From: a virus
Length of the DNA stretch: 36,561 bases
Reading direction: 5' to 3' (one strand)
Virus record (IMG/VR): IMGVR_UViG_3300047175_000036
Coordinates: 1 to 36,561 of that record
Part shown: positions 7,679 to 15,004 of the stretch, piece by piece
Layout: the number at the start of each line of letters is the position of its first letter
Position numbering within the stretch: position 1 is the first letter of the stretch
Translations under genes and position numbers: made by a program
The notes under the pieces: model-generated
The model's input: the letters and a program-made list of their open reading frames with translations, nothing else
Told to the model about the DNA's origin: nothing
Database searches by the model: none

Positions 7679-7715
7679 AGGCATATACACTCCAGTCACT
7701 AGACCCTATATGCCT
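7679..7715. promoter_or_regulatory. 37-bp dyad element 2 (core CAGTCACT)
   Basis: Centred on C7697, with 15 of 18 half-site positions matching. The outer arms AAGGCATATA (7678-7687) and TATATGCCTT (7707-7716) are perfect inverted repeats of 10 bases. It lies upstream of the start at 7750, so the ParB-methyltransferase gene may be controlled by it. Confidence 0.85.
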
Positions 7716-7749
7716 TCCGCTACCCTCTACCCACAGGAAACGGACAACC

Positions 7750-9276
7750 ATGCACCAGGACACTCTTGTTGATCCGAAGTCGATCATAGTCCGCCGCGAT
7801 AGCCGGCAGCGCCAAGTCAACATAAGCGATATTGAAGACCTCAAAGCGTCAATCCGAGCCACGGGCGTCATTCAACCCATCGTTGTGCGCCAAGTCCCCA
7901 CCGAAGGTCTCGTCCTTATCGCCGGCGAACGGAGGCTTACGGCTGCGATGGAGGTCGGCCTAGCATCCGTTCCCGTTCGCGTGATGTATAACATATCGGA
8001 CGAAGAGGCCGAGGTTATCGAACTCGAAGAAAATATCAAGCGCAAGGAACTCCATTGGCGAGACCATGTGCGCAGCGTCGGCCGCATACACGCTCTCTAC
8101 AAGGCCAAACACGAGGGGTGGACCATCGGCCAAACATGCAGCGCCATTGCTCTGTCGCAGGCGCAGTTTCACAAAATCCTTCGGGTATTCGAGGCAATCG
8201 ACTCCCCTCGCATAGCGCACGTCGAAGGCATCGAACAGGCATATAATACACTTTCGCGGTTCGCCGAGCGTAAGGCCGAAAGCATCGTCTCGGACATTAT
8301 CGCAAATGGTGCCGCCATCTTTGGCGCCGCAGGCCAGGCCACCACGGCCACGTCATCGTCTCAAGACGATTTTACCGTCCTGTCCGCCATATCCATCCTA
8401 GACGATACGCCGCCGCCCCCACCATCGGCTGAAATTTCCCCCTCGGAAACCCCTGGTGACACGGCCACGAATGTCGTGACTTTGCAAACCGGCACCACGG
8501 TATTTCCGGTGGTTGCTGCTGCGCCGCCGCCGAAGCCCCAAGACCCAGTAATCTGTGCCAATTTCCTCGAATGGGCCGCGGCATACAACGGCCCGAAGTT
8601 CACCCTAATCCACTGTGACTTTCCCTACGGAAACTATCGCGGCGACGATAGCCGAAATGCCATGGCAGGAAACGCCTCGGACGCGGAAGACTTCTACGAC
8701 AATCACGAGGAAATCTACTGGAACCTGCTGGACGGCTTAACAGCCAATCTCGATCGGATCATGAGCTATAGTGCCCATTTGATGTTTTGGTTCAATATGA
8801 ACTTTTACACCGAAACCGTTCGTCGGCTCCGCATAGCGGGCCTGTTCGTCCACGATCACCCGCTGATCTGGCACAAGACCGAAGGCGGCAGCGGCGGCCG
8901 CGGTGTCGTGCCTGGCAATGCCGTAACCTATCCTCGGAGGACGTATGACACAGCCCTGCTCGCCGTGCGCGGCAAACGTCCCCTTGCCCGTCCGGGCCAA
9001 AACTCTTACGGCGCTCCTACTGTCGGGAACAAAATTCACCCGAGCCAAAAGCCCGAGCCTATGCTTCGAGTTTTTCTTTCAATGCTCGTTGATGAAACTA
9101 CAACGGTCCTTGATCCAACTTGCGGCTCAGGCGCGGCACTACGCGCGGCCGAAGACCTCGGGGCCAAATCTGTCCTCGGCCTCGAACTAGACCCAAGCTA
9201 CGCCAACCTGGCGAACAGCAAAACCCTCCAAGCCCGCATACTGCGCCAAGCCGGCCAACTGTCTCGGAGTGAATAG
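7750..9276 (+). CDS. ParB-like domain plus HTH fused to DNA methyltransferase
   Basis: The product has 508 residues. Start is the ATG at 7750 after an AGGAAA RBS; a start at 7654 would run through the hairpin and the dyad element. The ParB domain has GERR (59-62) and ENxxR (ENIKR, 94-98), the two motifs that bind CTP in ParB partition proteins. Residues about 124-150 (WTIGQTCSAIALSQAQFHKI) read as the ParB helix-turn-helix. A Pro/Thr/Ser-rich linker (about 195-275) leads to a methyltransferase with DFPYG (290-294, the DPPY motif IV with Phe in place of the first Pro) and later DPTCGSG (455-461, the SAM-binding motif I). Motif IV before I makes it beta-class, N6-adenine or N4-cytosine. ParB-methyltransferase fusions are known in phages and usually act as orphan modification enzymes. 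No restriction partner is seen nearby. Confidence 0.88.
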   Translation: MHQDTLVDPKSIIVRRDSRQRQVNISDIEDLKASIRATGVIQPIVVRQVPTEGLVLIAGERRLTAAMEVGLASVPVRVMYNISDEEAEVIELEENIKRKELHWRDHVRSVGRIHALYKAKHEGWTIGQTCSAIALSQAQFHKILRVFEAIDSPRIAHVEGIEQAYNTLSRFAERKAESIVSDIIANGAAIFGAAGQATTATSSSQDDFTVLSAISILDDTPPPPPSAEISPSETPGDTATNVVTLQTGTTVFPVVAAAPPPKPQDPVICANFLEWAAAYNGPKFTLIHCDFPYGNYRGDDSRNAMAGNASDAEDFYDNHEEIYWNLLDGLTANLDRIMSYSAHLMFWFNMNFYTETVRRLRIAGLFVHDHPLIWHKTEGGSGGRGVVPGNAVTYPRRTYDTALLAVRGKRPLARPGQNSYGAPTVGNKIHPSQKPEPMLRVFLSMLVDETTTVLDPTCGSGAALRAAEDLGAKSVLGLELDPSYANLANSKTLQARILRQAGQLSRSE

Positions 9277-9278
9277 TC

Positions 9279-9830
9279 ATGCCGCAAACCATGAATGAAG
9301 CCCTCGCCGCTGGTATGGTCCTTTGGGCTGGTGGAACGCCGAATGGTGGAGACCTCAGTTCTATCGGCATGAAGTATGGCCCCAATCCTGATCGGGCTGA
9401 TGTTGAAGCCTGCCTTGAAGAAGGGGACGTTCTCGTTTGTGTGGTAAAAGACGACAGCTTCGTCACGGCTCAAATGACTGACGGCAAGCTAGTGCCCTTG
9501 CCGGGCGCCTTGCCAAGCCCTGAGCCCGCCGTTCCGTCGAAGTATAAACCCGCCATGACCCCGAAGGAACTTGAGCGGGAAATGACATCGAAGACTTCGG
9601 CCGAAGAATACGAAGGCGTCGATTGGCGGCTGACTAGGCCAGAATTTCGCCACGAACCCATCTTTCAACTCCTGGCTCGTGATCGCTTTGCTGCCGTCGT
9701 CGCCGAGCTTTGGATTTCCATAGCCGTCCAGCACCTTGGCTACGACCATCCGAAGATCGTCTCGGCCCGCAAACGTGTGCAAGAAATCAAGCGGTGGCAG
9801 GAAATCCACGGCACCAAACATCCAGACTAG
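9279..9830 (+). CDS. Hypothetical protein, 183 aa
   Basis: Begins three bases after the methyltransferase stop, so probably co-transcribed and co-translated. The N-terminal ~75 residues look like a small beta-rich domain (MVLWAGGTPNG, GDVLVCVVKDDSFV). A Pro-rich linker follows, then a helical C-terminal half (PIFQLLARDRFAAVVAELWISIAVQHLG). It could be a partner of the methyltransferase purely by position. No family recognised. Confidence 0.6.
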   Translation: MPQTMNEALAAGMVLWAGGTPNGGDLSSIGMKYGPNPDRADVEACLEEGDVLVCVVKDDSFVTAQMTDGKLVPLPGALPSPEPAVPSKYKPAMTPKELEREMTSKTSAEEYEGVDWRLTRPEFRHEPIFQLLARDRFAAVVAELWISIAVQHLGYDHPKIVSARKRVQEIKRWQEIHGTKHPD

Positions 9831-9840
9831 GAGCCTTGCC

Positions 9841-10023
9841 GTGGTCGCCACCCAAGTCATCATGGATGCAATAGCGTTGTTAAATCGGGTGGAAAAGGTC
9901 CACCAAGACCTCGTCGTTGCCGTCGAAGACTTCTGCGCCATGCCGCTATCGCCCGGCGCACAAAAGCGCCTAATCGAAGCCCTGGCCGCCAGCAACGCCC
10001 TTTTGAAAGAATTGGAACCATAA
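9841..10023 (+). CDS. Hypothetical helical protein, 60 aa
   Basis: GTG start 7 bases after AGGAG; a longer in-frame version from 9736 would overlap the previous gene. Almost entirely helical with hydrophobic faces (VIMDAIALLNRVEKVHQDLVV, RLIEALAASNALLKELE). No membrane segment or catalytic motif is evident. Confidence 0.5.
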   Translation: MVATQVIMDAIALLNRVEKVHQDLVVAVEDFCAMPLSPGAQKRLIEALAASNALLKELEP

Positions 10024-10051
10024 CCGCGAAGACGACTCGGAGGACTAGCTC

Positions 10052-10276
10052 GTGATCACAGAGCTTCGCTCACCCATACCCATGCTGACGCCGAAAGGTC
10101 CCGGCATGTGTCTGCTTGTCATCGACTACGGGCCAGAACACGATCTAATCTGGGTCGTAGCCTTACGTGACCCGCCACATGCCGGCGAAATCTGGGCCTA
10201 TCCGAACGCCATGGTCAGGGTGACGGAAAACGTAACTCTCGGCCGCGCTAATGTCAATCCTCAACCACAGGACTAA
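10052..10276 (+). CDS. Hypothetical protein, 74 aa
   Basis: GTG start after GGAGGA. A small beta-rich protein (GMCLLVIDYGPEHDLIWVVAL) with a PxxAGEIWAYPN segment. Similar short proteins of phage replication regions read 'dyGpehdliWvv', but none has a known role. Function unknown. Confidence 0.5.
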   Translation: MITELRSPIPMLTPKGPGMCLLVIDYGPEHDLIWVVALRDPPHAGEIWAYPNAMVRVTENVTLGRANVNPQPQD

Positions 10277-10280
10277 GCTC

Positions 10281-10502
10281 ATGGACCAAACAGAGGTTAA
10301 GTGGGAAGCCCCCGAACCCGGTGTCCTCATCCTCGTCAACACAAAGGTCTTCATCATCCACTGCCCCGGTGGCCATCCGTTCCACGTCCACCGGCGAGTG
10401 GAAACGCCTCGGTGCTATGGCTCGTTCGAAACTCTCGACGAGGCCAAAGGCCGGGCCGCGGAAACCGTTGCCGCCTTGCTGGAAATGGGCCTCGACCCAT
10501 GA
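10281..10502 (+). CDS. Hypothetical protein, 73 aa
   Basis: ATG at 10281, five bases after the previous stop; an earlier in-frame ATG at 10251 lies inside the upstream gene. Contains a short strand region (GVLILVNTKVFIIHCPGGHPFHVHR) with Cys and three His residues, then a helix (LDEAKGRAAETVAALLEMG). The His/Cys cluster could bind metal, but the pattern matches no zinc motif I know. Its TGA overlaps the ATG of the polymerase N-terminal gene. Confidence 0.5.
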   Translation: MDQTEVKWEAPEPGVLILVNTKVFIIHCPGGHPFHVHRRVETPRCYGSFETLDEAKGRAAETVAALLEMGLDP

Positions 10503-11638
10503 TCGAAGCTGAACTCGACCTAAGGCCGAAGGAAATGGCTAAGGTTAAGGTCTTAATTGTCGGCGAAGCCTACGGCGCCCGTGAAGCCCTGTTCGAGCAC
10601 CCCTTCGTTGGCGCCTCGGGCCAAGAACTAGGCAAAATGCTATTCGAAGCCGGGCTCTTGCCGCAGGCGCCAGTGACCTATGCCTCGGAACTCGAAATGA
10701 TCGCGTTCTGGCGCAAGGCACAGGCGCAGCACGGTATTGCCATTGCCAATGTGTTCAACGCCCGGCCGCCGGACAACGACATAACCCTGTTCTTCGGCGG
10801 CGCTAAAGACGACGTGGCCAAACATCTGCCGGCCTATGGCCGGGGCAAATGGGTGCGAACCGAACTCGCCCACCACGTTGAAAACCTGTGGCAGACCGTT
10901 CGTGACACCGAACCCAATCTTGTCATTGCCTTCGGCAACACGGCATGTTGGGCCTTGTTGCAGGAAATCAAGATCAGCGCCCTGCGGGGCACGATTAAGC
11001 CAAGCCCCCACCTTGGCGTCAAGGTCCTGCCGACCTATCACCCGGCCGCCGTGTTGCGCCAGTGGAACCTCCGGCCCATCGTCGTCACAGACCTCGAAAA
11101 AGCCGCCACAGAGGCCCAATTCAAAGAAGTCCGTCGGATTGAGCGCTGGCTCACTATCAACCCAACACTTGACGAAATAGCCGAATGGTCCCAGCGCCCG
11201 GCAGACTATTACGCAGTCGATATTGAAAACCCGAAGGTTATGATCGGCGCCAGCCCGAGCTATTTGCATGGCCAAATCGCCATGATTGGCTTCGCCCGTT
11301 CGCCCCACGACGCCCTCGTTATTCCGTTCTTCGACGCTGATCGGCCCGGTGGCAGCTATTGGTCTACGCCGAGGGAAGAAGTCCAAGCTGTTAAATTGGC
11401 CGATGCGCTGCTCAAGCGCCCTGTGCCGAAAATCTTCCAAAACGGTATATATGACCTCACGCACTTGCTTCGCCGGGGTTATCGGCCAACCATGTGCCGC
11501 GAAGACACCATGCTCCTGCACCACGCCCTGTATCCTGAAATGCTCAAAGGTCTCGGCTTCCTTGGCAGCATATATTCCTCGGAAATTGCCTGGAAAACCA
11601 TGAGCGGAAAAGGCAATAACCTCAAGCGGGACGAATAA
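10499..11638 (+). CDS. Split DNA polymerase I, N-part: UDG-like + 3'-5' exonuclease (incomplete)
   Basis: The product has 379 residues. Start is the ATG overlapping the previous stop. Residues 20-190 resemble family 4-type uracil-DNA glycosylases: GEAYG from 22, HPFVGASG, NVFNARPP and a late HPAAVLR with His181. The iron-sulfur cysteines of classic family 4 enzymes are absent. Residues from about 235 start a family A exonuclease domain: Exo I DIE (Asp241, Glu243) and Exo II NGIYD (Asn315, Asp319). The protein stops at WKTMSGKGNNLKRDE before Exo III. The missing motif YNALD begins the gene at 13538, which carries the polymerase domain. UDG-like N-termini on phage PolA enzymes are known, for example in SPO1. 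The two products probably assemble to form one enzyme. Confidence 0.85.
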   Translation: MIEAELDLRPKEMAKVKVLIVGEAYGAREALFEHPFVGASGQELGKMLFEAGLLPQAPVTYASELEMIAFWRKAQAQHGIAIANVFNARPPDNDITLFFGGAKDDVAKHLPAYGRGKWVRTELAHHVENLWQTVRDTEPNLVIAFGNTACWALLQEIKISALRGTIKPSPHLGVKVLPTYHPAAVLRQWNLRPIVVTDLEKAATEAQFKEVRRIERWLTINPTLDEIAEWSQRPADYYAVDIENPKVMIGASPSYLHGQIAMIGFARSPHDALVIPFFDADRPGGSYWSTPREEVQAVKLADALLKRPVPKIFQNGIYDLTHLLRRGYRPTMCREDTMLLHHALYPEMLKGLGFLGSIYSSEIAWKTMSGKGNNLKRDE

Positions 11639-11640
11639 CC

Positions 11641-12015
11641 ATGAGCAACAATCCGCCAGTAATTAAAGCCTACGTCATTGCTTGCGAACCCCTTGGCGTA
11701 TATCTCGGCAACGCCATGGGTATGTCCTTTTGGACCCGGCTTGACACCTGTGGAAACCCCTATGCCGTGGCCTTTGCTACCAAAGACGCCGCTCGCGCTC
11801 ATGTCGCCTCGTGGCTGACCAACAACCATCCCGCCAGCTACCGCTATGTCGAGTGCGAAGCCGACATTATGGGCGACACACTCTTCGCCTCGATCGACCA
11901 GCTCAAAGCCGCCGGCCTCGGCCCCCAACTTTACGACATGGAGGCCCAGGCGGCGAAATACGCCGAGCTTGAGCGGCAGGCTCAAACGGAAAAACAGCAA
12001 GGGAATGTGTTCTGA
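11641..12015 (+). CDS. Hypothetical protein inside the polymerase split, 124 aa
   Basis: Starts two bases after the stop of the exonuclease half and ends in a shared base with the next ATG. Residues 8-75 are beta/alpha with aromatic patches (KAYVIACEPLGVYLGNAMGM, FWTRLDTCG). The C-terminal 40 residues are helical (YDMEAQAAKYAELERQAQTE), ending in GNVF. It has no HNH, GIY-YIG or LAGLIDADG motif, so it does not look like a homing endonuclease that caused the split. Function unknown. Confidence 0.6.
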   Translation: MSNNPPVIKAYVIACEPLGVYLGNAMGMSFWTRLDTCGNPYAVAFATKDAARAHVASWLTNNHPASYRYVECEADIMGDTLFASIDQLKAAGLGPQLYDMEAQAAKYAELERQAQTEKQQGNVF

Positions 12016-12356
12016 TGGAAACCGACGATATACCCACCCACAAATATAGCCTGTGGGTTCCCATGGCCGACTTTGCCGATGTGGCTTGCCTCGGCAAACT
12101 AATAGAGGAAGCCAACGAACTAGCAGGTATTGCTGCTCGGTGCATCATCCAGGGCGGGCTGGATAAAATCGAGCCAGTAACACACAAGCCTAACCGCAGG
12201 GCATTGGAAGACGAAATTGCCGATGTTCTCGCCCTAATTGCCCTCACCACTTCTCGCTTCGGCCTTGATCTTGAAGCTATCGAAAAACGCCGAATTGCAA
12301 AGTTCGACTACAAACTACCTTGGCTTCGGGACCTTGACGAAAGCCTTCGGCCATGA
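12015..12356 (+). CDS. MazG-like nucleotide pyrophosphohydrolase
   Basis: The product has 113 residues, all-alpha. It has the EExxE...ExxD pattern of the MazG/dUTPase-like superfamily: EEANE at residues 31-35 and EDEIADV at 65-71, which coordinate magnesium in the family. Such enzymes cleave NTPs or dNTPs to NMP and pyrophosphate and are frequent in phages. The N-terminal HKYSLWVPMADFADVACLGKL fits the first helix of the fold. It lies inside the 1.9 kb between the polymerase halves, beside a second MazG-like gene. Substrate cannot be told from sequence. Confidence 0.7.
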   Translation: METDDIPTHKYSLWVPMADFADVACLGKLIEEANELAGIAARCIIQGGLDKIEPVTHKPNRRALEDEIADVLALIALTTSRFGLDLEAIEKRRIAKFDYKLPWLRDLDESLRP

Positions 12357-12571
12357 GCGATATACCACCGCCCGCCCCGGTCCAGATGCCCGAGACCAAA
12401 GCCACTGGCCTGCCCGATTGCGGCCAAGCCACGCCATGCCAGATGTCGGAATGCCCTTGGCCCAATTTTGAAATGGGCTATGGCCTTGCCGGCGGCGGCC
12501 TGGGCGTCTATGAGTTCTGCGTCGCTTGCGGCCAGATAGTAAGCAAAACCCTCGATCAAGCCGAAGGATAG
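12353..12571 (+). CDS. Small zinc-ribbon-like protein, 72 aa
   Basis: ATGA overlap with the previous gene. Residues 23-34 contain Cys23, Cys29 and Cys34 (LPDCGQATPCQMSEC), and later CVACGQIV gives a CxxC knuckle. Several cysteines ending in a CxxCG strand suggest a zinc ribbon. The N-terminus is Pro-rich. It could bind nucleic acid or a polymerase subunit, but that is only inferred from the fold. Confidence 0.5.
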   Translation: MSDIPPPAPVQMPETKATGLPDCGQATPCQMSECPWPNFEMGYGLAGGGLGVYEFCVACGQIVSKTLDQAEG

Positions 12572-12628
12572 CGCCATAGTTTAGGTCGGCGGAAAAAGCA
12601 CAAACCCTGAACAAAAAGGAAACGGAAC

Positions 12629-13039
12629 ATGAACGTCTGCATAGCCGACGTATATGCCTTTAACCAAGCCTGCAATGTGCCGATGCGAGACACGCCCGGC
12701 CTCGTCCCTCAGGCTGAGCTTGAACTCGCCATTCGGCTCATTGACGAAGAAGTCAACAAGGAACTGCTACCAACCCTGCGGAACGCGCCGCAGGACCTCG
12801 TCACCGTGGCCGACGCCGCCATCGACTCCATCTACGTCATCACCGGCCTCCTTCTCCGCCTCGGCATACCGGGCCACCTTGTCTGGCAGATAGTCCAGCG
12901 CACTAACATGGCCAAGGTTGACCCCGACACTGGCGAAGTCGTTCGGCGTGCCGATGGCAAAATCCTCAAGCCAGAAGGCTGGCAACCGCCCGAGCCGGCA
13001 ATCAAGCTCTTACTCGAACAAAAGGGATGGAAACCATGA
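12629..13039 (+). CDS. MazG/HisE-like all-alpha NTP pyrophosphohydrolase
   Basis: The product has 136 residues, with AAGGAAAC as RBS. The order VYAFNQACNVPMRDTPG, then RLIDEEVNKEL (Glu40, Glu41, Glu45), then VADAAIDSIYVITG (Asp62, Asp66), then NMAKVDPDTGEV matches phage phosphoribosyl-ATP-pyrophosphohydrolase-like (HisE/MazG fold) proteins. These act on nucleoside triphosphates; a house-cleaning or dNTP-pool role is typical. It is more family-like than its neighbour at 12015, so the polymerase split carries two different members of the fold. Confidence 0.78.
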   Translation: MNVCIADVYAFNQACNVPMRDTPGLVPQAELELAIRLIDEEVNKELLPTLRNAPQDLVTVADAAIDSIYVITGLLLRLGIPGHLVWQIVQRTNMAKVDPDTGEVVRRADGKILKPEGWQPPEPAIKLLLEQKGWKP

Positions 13040-13281
13040 CCGCTTTGAGCGACATTCAGCATGAACTCAACGCCATAATCGCGGACATGGATAGGCTCGC
13101 AAAGCTTTATGCCGACGACAGCAAGCTACTTGTTGCTTCGGCGGAAGCTGAAAATAACCGCCCTTGGTATCGCAAATTTCGCATCACGATGGCCGAGCAT
13201 TTGCGTATTCGGGCGCAAAAGCAATATAACACCAAGTCCGAACTTGACAGCTTCATCAAAAGACTCAGGGAACTAATGTAA
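13036..13281 (+). CDS. Hypothetical helical protein, 81 aa
   Basis: The ATG at 13036 overlaps the previous TGA; an ATG three codons earlier is an alternative. Long helices are predicted (LSDIQHELNAIIADMDRLAKLYA and a C-terminal SELDSFIKRLRELM), with a basic middle (WYRKFRITMAEHLRIRAQKQ). Ends TAATG into the next gene. Function unknown. Confidence 0.5.
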   Translation: MTALSDIQHELNAIIADMDRLAKLYADDSKLLVASAEAENNRPWYRKFRITMAEHLRIRAQKQYNTKSELDSFIKRLRELM

Positions 13282-13532
13282 TGCCAGATGCTCCGATTGA
13301 GGCCGAGTTTCGGGCCAAGATGAACGAACTCGCCATCTATATCGACAAGCTGTTCAACGGCGAAAAGGTTGGCGCTGCCCGTGAAGTCGGCTTCGTCCTG
13401 CTCGTAAGCAAGTTTGGCAACAACAAACGGTGTAATTACCTGTCGAACTGTGAACGGGCCGATACCATTGCCATGATGAAAGAGACAGCGGCTAGGCTCT
13501 CGGGCCAATCACATAAACCAGGAAGGGCCTAA
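13281..13532 (+). CDS. Hypothetical protein, 83 aa
   Basis: Shares a base with the upstream stop. Helical (EFRAKMNELAIYIDKLFNG, then GAAREVGFVLLVSKFG), followed by NNKRCNYLSNCERADTIAMMKETAARL. The second half resembles a small phage protein family with 'G..fallvf.fg....ryvSNa.R..mi..lke'. That family has no known function. It is the last gene before the polymerase domain. Confidence 0.55.
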   Translation: MPDAPIEAEFRAKMNELAIYIDKLFNGEKVGAAREVGFVLLVSKFGNNKRCNYLSNCERADTIAMMKETAARLSGQSHKPGRA

Positions 13533-13537
13533 GCACT

Positions 13538-14995
13538 ATGCTCGTCGGCAGTCATCTACTCGACACAGACACGGGTTCGGAGCAAGCCTACAACGCGCTC
13601 GATTGTTGTTTGACGCATGAAATCTTTCACGAGATTAGTAAACAGCGCCCACAGGCCGAGCCGGCGTATAGCTTCGAACTCGCGCTTCAAGGTCCCGTGC
13701 TCGAAATGATGCTGCGGGGCTGGCGCGTCAACCCCTTTGCTCGCCAGGACGGCATAAACGCCACCAAAGCCCAACTCGCCCGCATGGACCATGTTATCGA
13801 CACCCTTGCTCATGCCGTGTGGGACAAGGGCCTAAACCCAAACTCGGGCCAACAGCTCAAGGAACTATTCTACGGCAGGCTCGGCATACCAGAGATCAAA
13901 GCCTGGGTCAAGGGCGAGTTGAAGTTTCCTATGGACCGGAGCATAATTGAACAGATCGAGGACTATTTTCAAGCCCGGCTGATCGCCGGCTCGGTCCTCC
14001 AGCACCGAGACCTGCAAAAGACCCTCCAGGTTCTCGAAACCGAAGTCGATCCCGATTGGCGGATGCGGACGAGTTATAACATTGGGGGCACAAAGAGTGC
14101 TCGGTTCTCAAGCTCCAAGTCCCCCACGGGCACTGGGACAAATTTACAAAATATCACCGAAAGTCTTCGCCACATCCTAATTCCCGATCCTGGGTTTTAC
14201 CTCTGCGGCATCGACGCCTCGCAAAGCGACAGCCGTATGGTCGGCTTCATGCTCGGCCTATTATTCAACGACTGGACCTATCTTGACGCCTGTGAGTCCG
14301 GCGATTTGCATACCGTCGTGGCCCGAATGACGTGGCCGGAACTGCCCTGGAACGGCGATTTAAAAAAGGACAAAGCTATTGCCGAACAGCCCTTCTACCG
14401 CCACTTCACCTACAGGGATAGTTGTAAAAAGCTCGGCCATGGAACGAACTTCATGGGCAAGGCTCCGACACTGAGCAAGCTCATCCACATCCCGATGGGA
14501 CTCGTGGAGGCGTTTCAGGACAAGTATTTCGAAGGCTTCCCCGCCCTACCAATGTGGCACGCCTGGACCGCTGCCGAGCTTCAGCGCAAGCGCCAACTCG
14601 TCAGTATTCATGGCCGCAAGCGTGACTTTTTCGACCGGACTAATGTGGACGAAACGCTGCGCAAAGGCTTGGCTTTCCTTGCGGCTGCGGCAACGGCCGA
14701 TAATCTCAACCTTGGGATGTGGCGGGTCTGGCGTTACGAACCTGACGTCCAGCTTCTCGGCCAAGTCCACGACGCCATCTACTTCCAAGTGCCACTTGAC
14801 ATTAAACCTCGGGACATAATCCCCCGGATACAGAGCCGGCTGCGCGTCGAGCTTCGCGCTCCCAATGGGCGTGTCTTTGCCGTGCCGACCGAGGCCAAGC
14901 ACGGCATGAATTGGGGCAATTATATTCCTGCGGACGAGGAGAAAGGCACACCAGAACGGAACGTAAATGGTTTGCGTAAATTCAAACCGGAATAG
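13538..14995 (+). CDS. Split DNA polymerase I, C-part: Exo III + polymerase domain
   Basis: The product has 485 residues. It opens with Exo III (YNALD, Tyr18 to Asp22), the piece missing from the gene at 10499. The polymerase domain has motif A GIDASQSDSR (Asp226), motif B RDSCKKLGHGTNF (Arg293, Lys297) and motif C QVHDA (Asp412). Relative to E. coli Pol I, the Glu of motif A is Asp, the Phe762 position is His301, the Tyr766 position is Phe305, and the Glu after the motif C Asp is Ala. The two metal-binding aspartates are kept, so it should be active. No 5' nuclease domain is present, as is usual in phage enzymes. A GGAAGGGCC RBS precedes it. The split leaves each half with incomplete exonuclease sites. 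Confidence 0.88.
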   Translation: MLVGSHLLDTDTGSEQAYNALDCCLTHEIFHEISKQRPQAEPAYSFELALQGPVLEMMLRGWRVNPFARQDGINATKAQLARMDHVIDTLAHAVWDKGLNPNSGQQLKELFYGRLGIPEIKAWVKGELKFPMDRSIIEQIEDYFQARLIAGSVLQHRDLQKTLQVLETEVDPDWRMRTSYNIGGTKSARFSSSKSPTGTGTNLQNITESLRHILIPDPGFYLCGIDASQSDSRMVGFMLGLLFNDWTYLDACESGDLHTVVARMTWPELPWNGDLKKDKAIAEQPFYRHFTYRDSCKKLGHGTNFMGKAPTLSKLIHIPMGLVEAFQDKYFEGFPALPMWHAWTAAELQRKRQLVSIHGRKRDFFDRTNVDETLRKGLAFLAAAATADNLNLGMWRVWRYEPDVQLLGQVHDAIYFQVPLDIKPRDIIPRIQSRLRVELRAPNGRVFAVPTEAKHGMNWGNYIPADEEKGTPERNVNGLRKFKPE

Positions 14996-15004
14996 GACCG
15001 TATT

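Noticed and set aside
7654-7749. Upstream start for the ParB-methyltransferase
   Set aside because: It would translate through the hairpin and dyad element 2. The ATG at 7750 has an RBS and begins right at the ParB domain.
10640-11524. Long open frame on the minus strand opposite the polymerase N-part (294 aa)
   Set aside because: It mirrors the codon structure of the real gene, lacks a good RBS and has no protein family features; the plus frame has clear UDG and exonuclease motifs.
11639-13537. Intron or intein as the cause of the polymerase split
   Set aside because: The gap is filled with six tightly packed genes with normal starts; the first half has no intein N-motif at its end, and the second half has no intein C-motif at its start. 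No homing endonuclease motif was seen.
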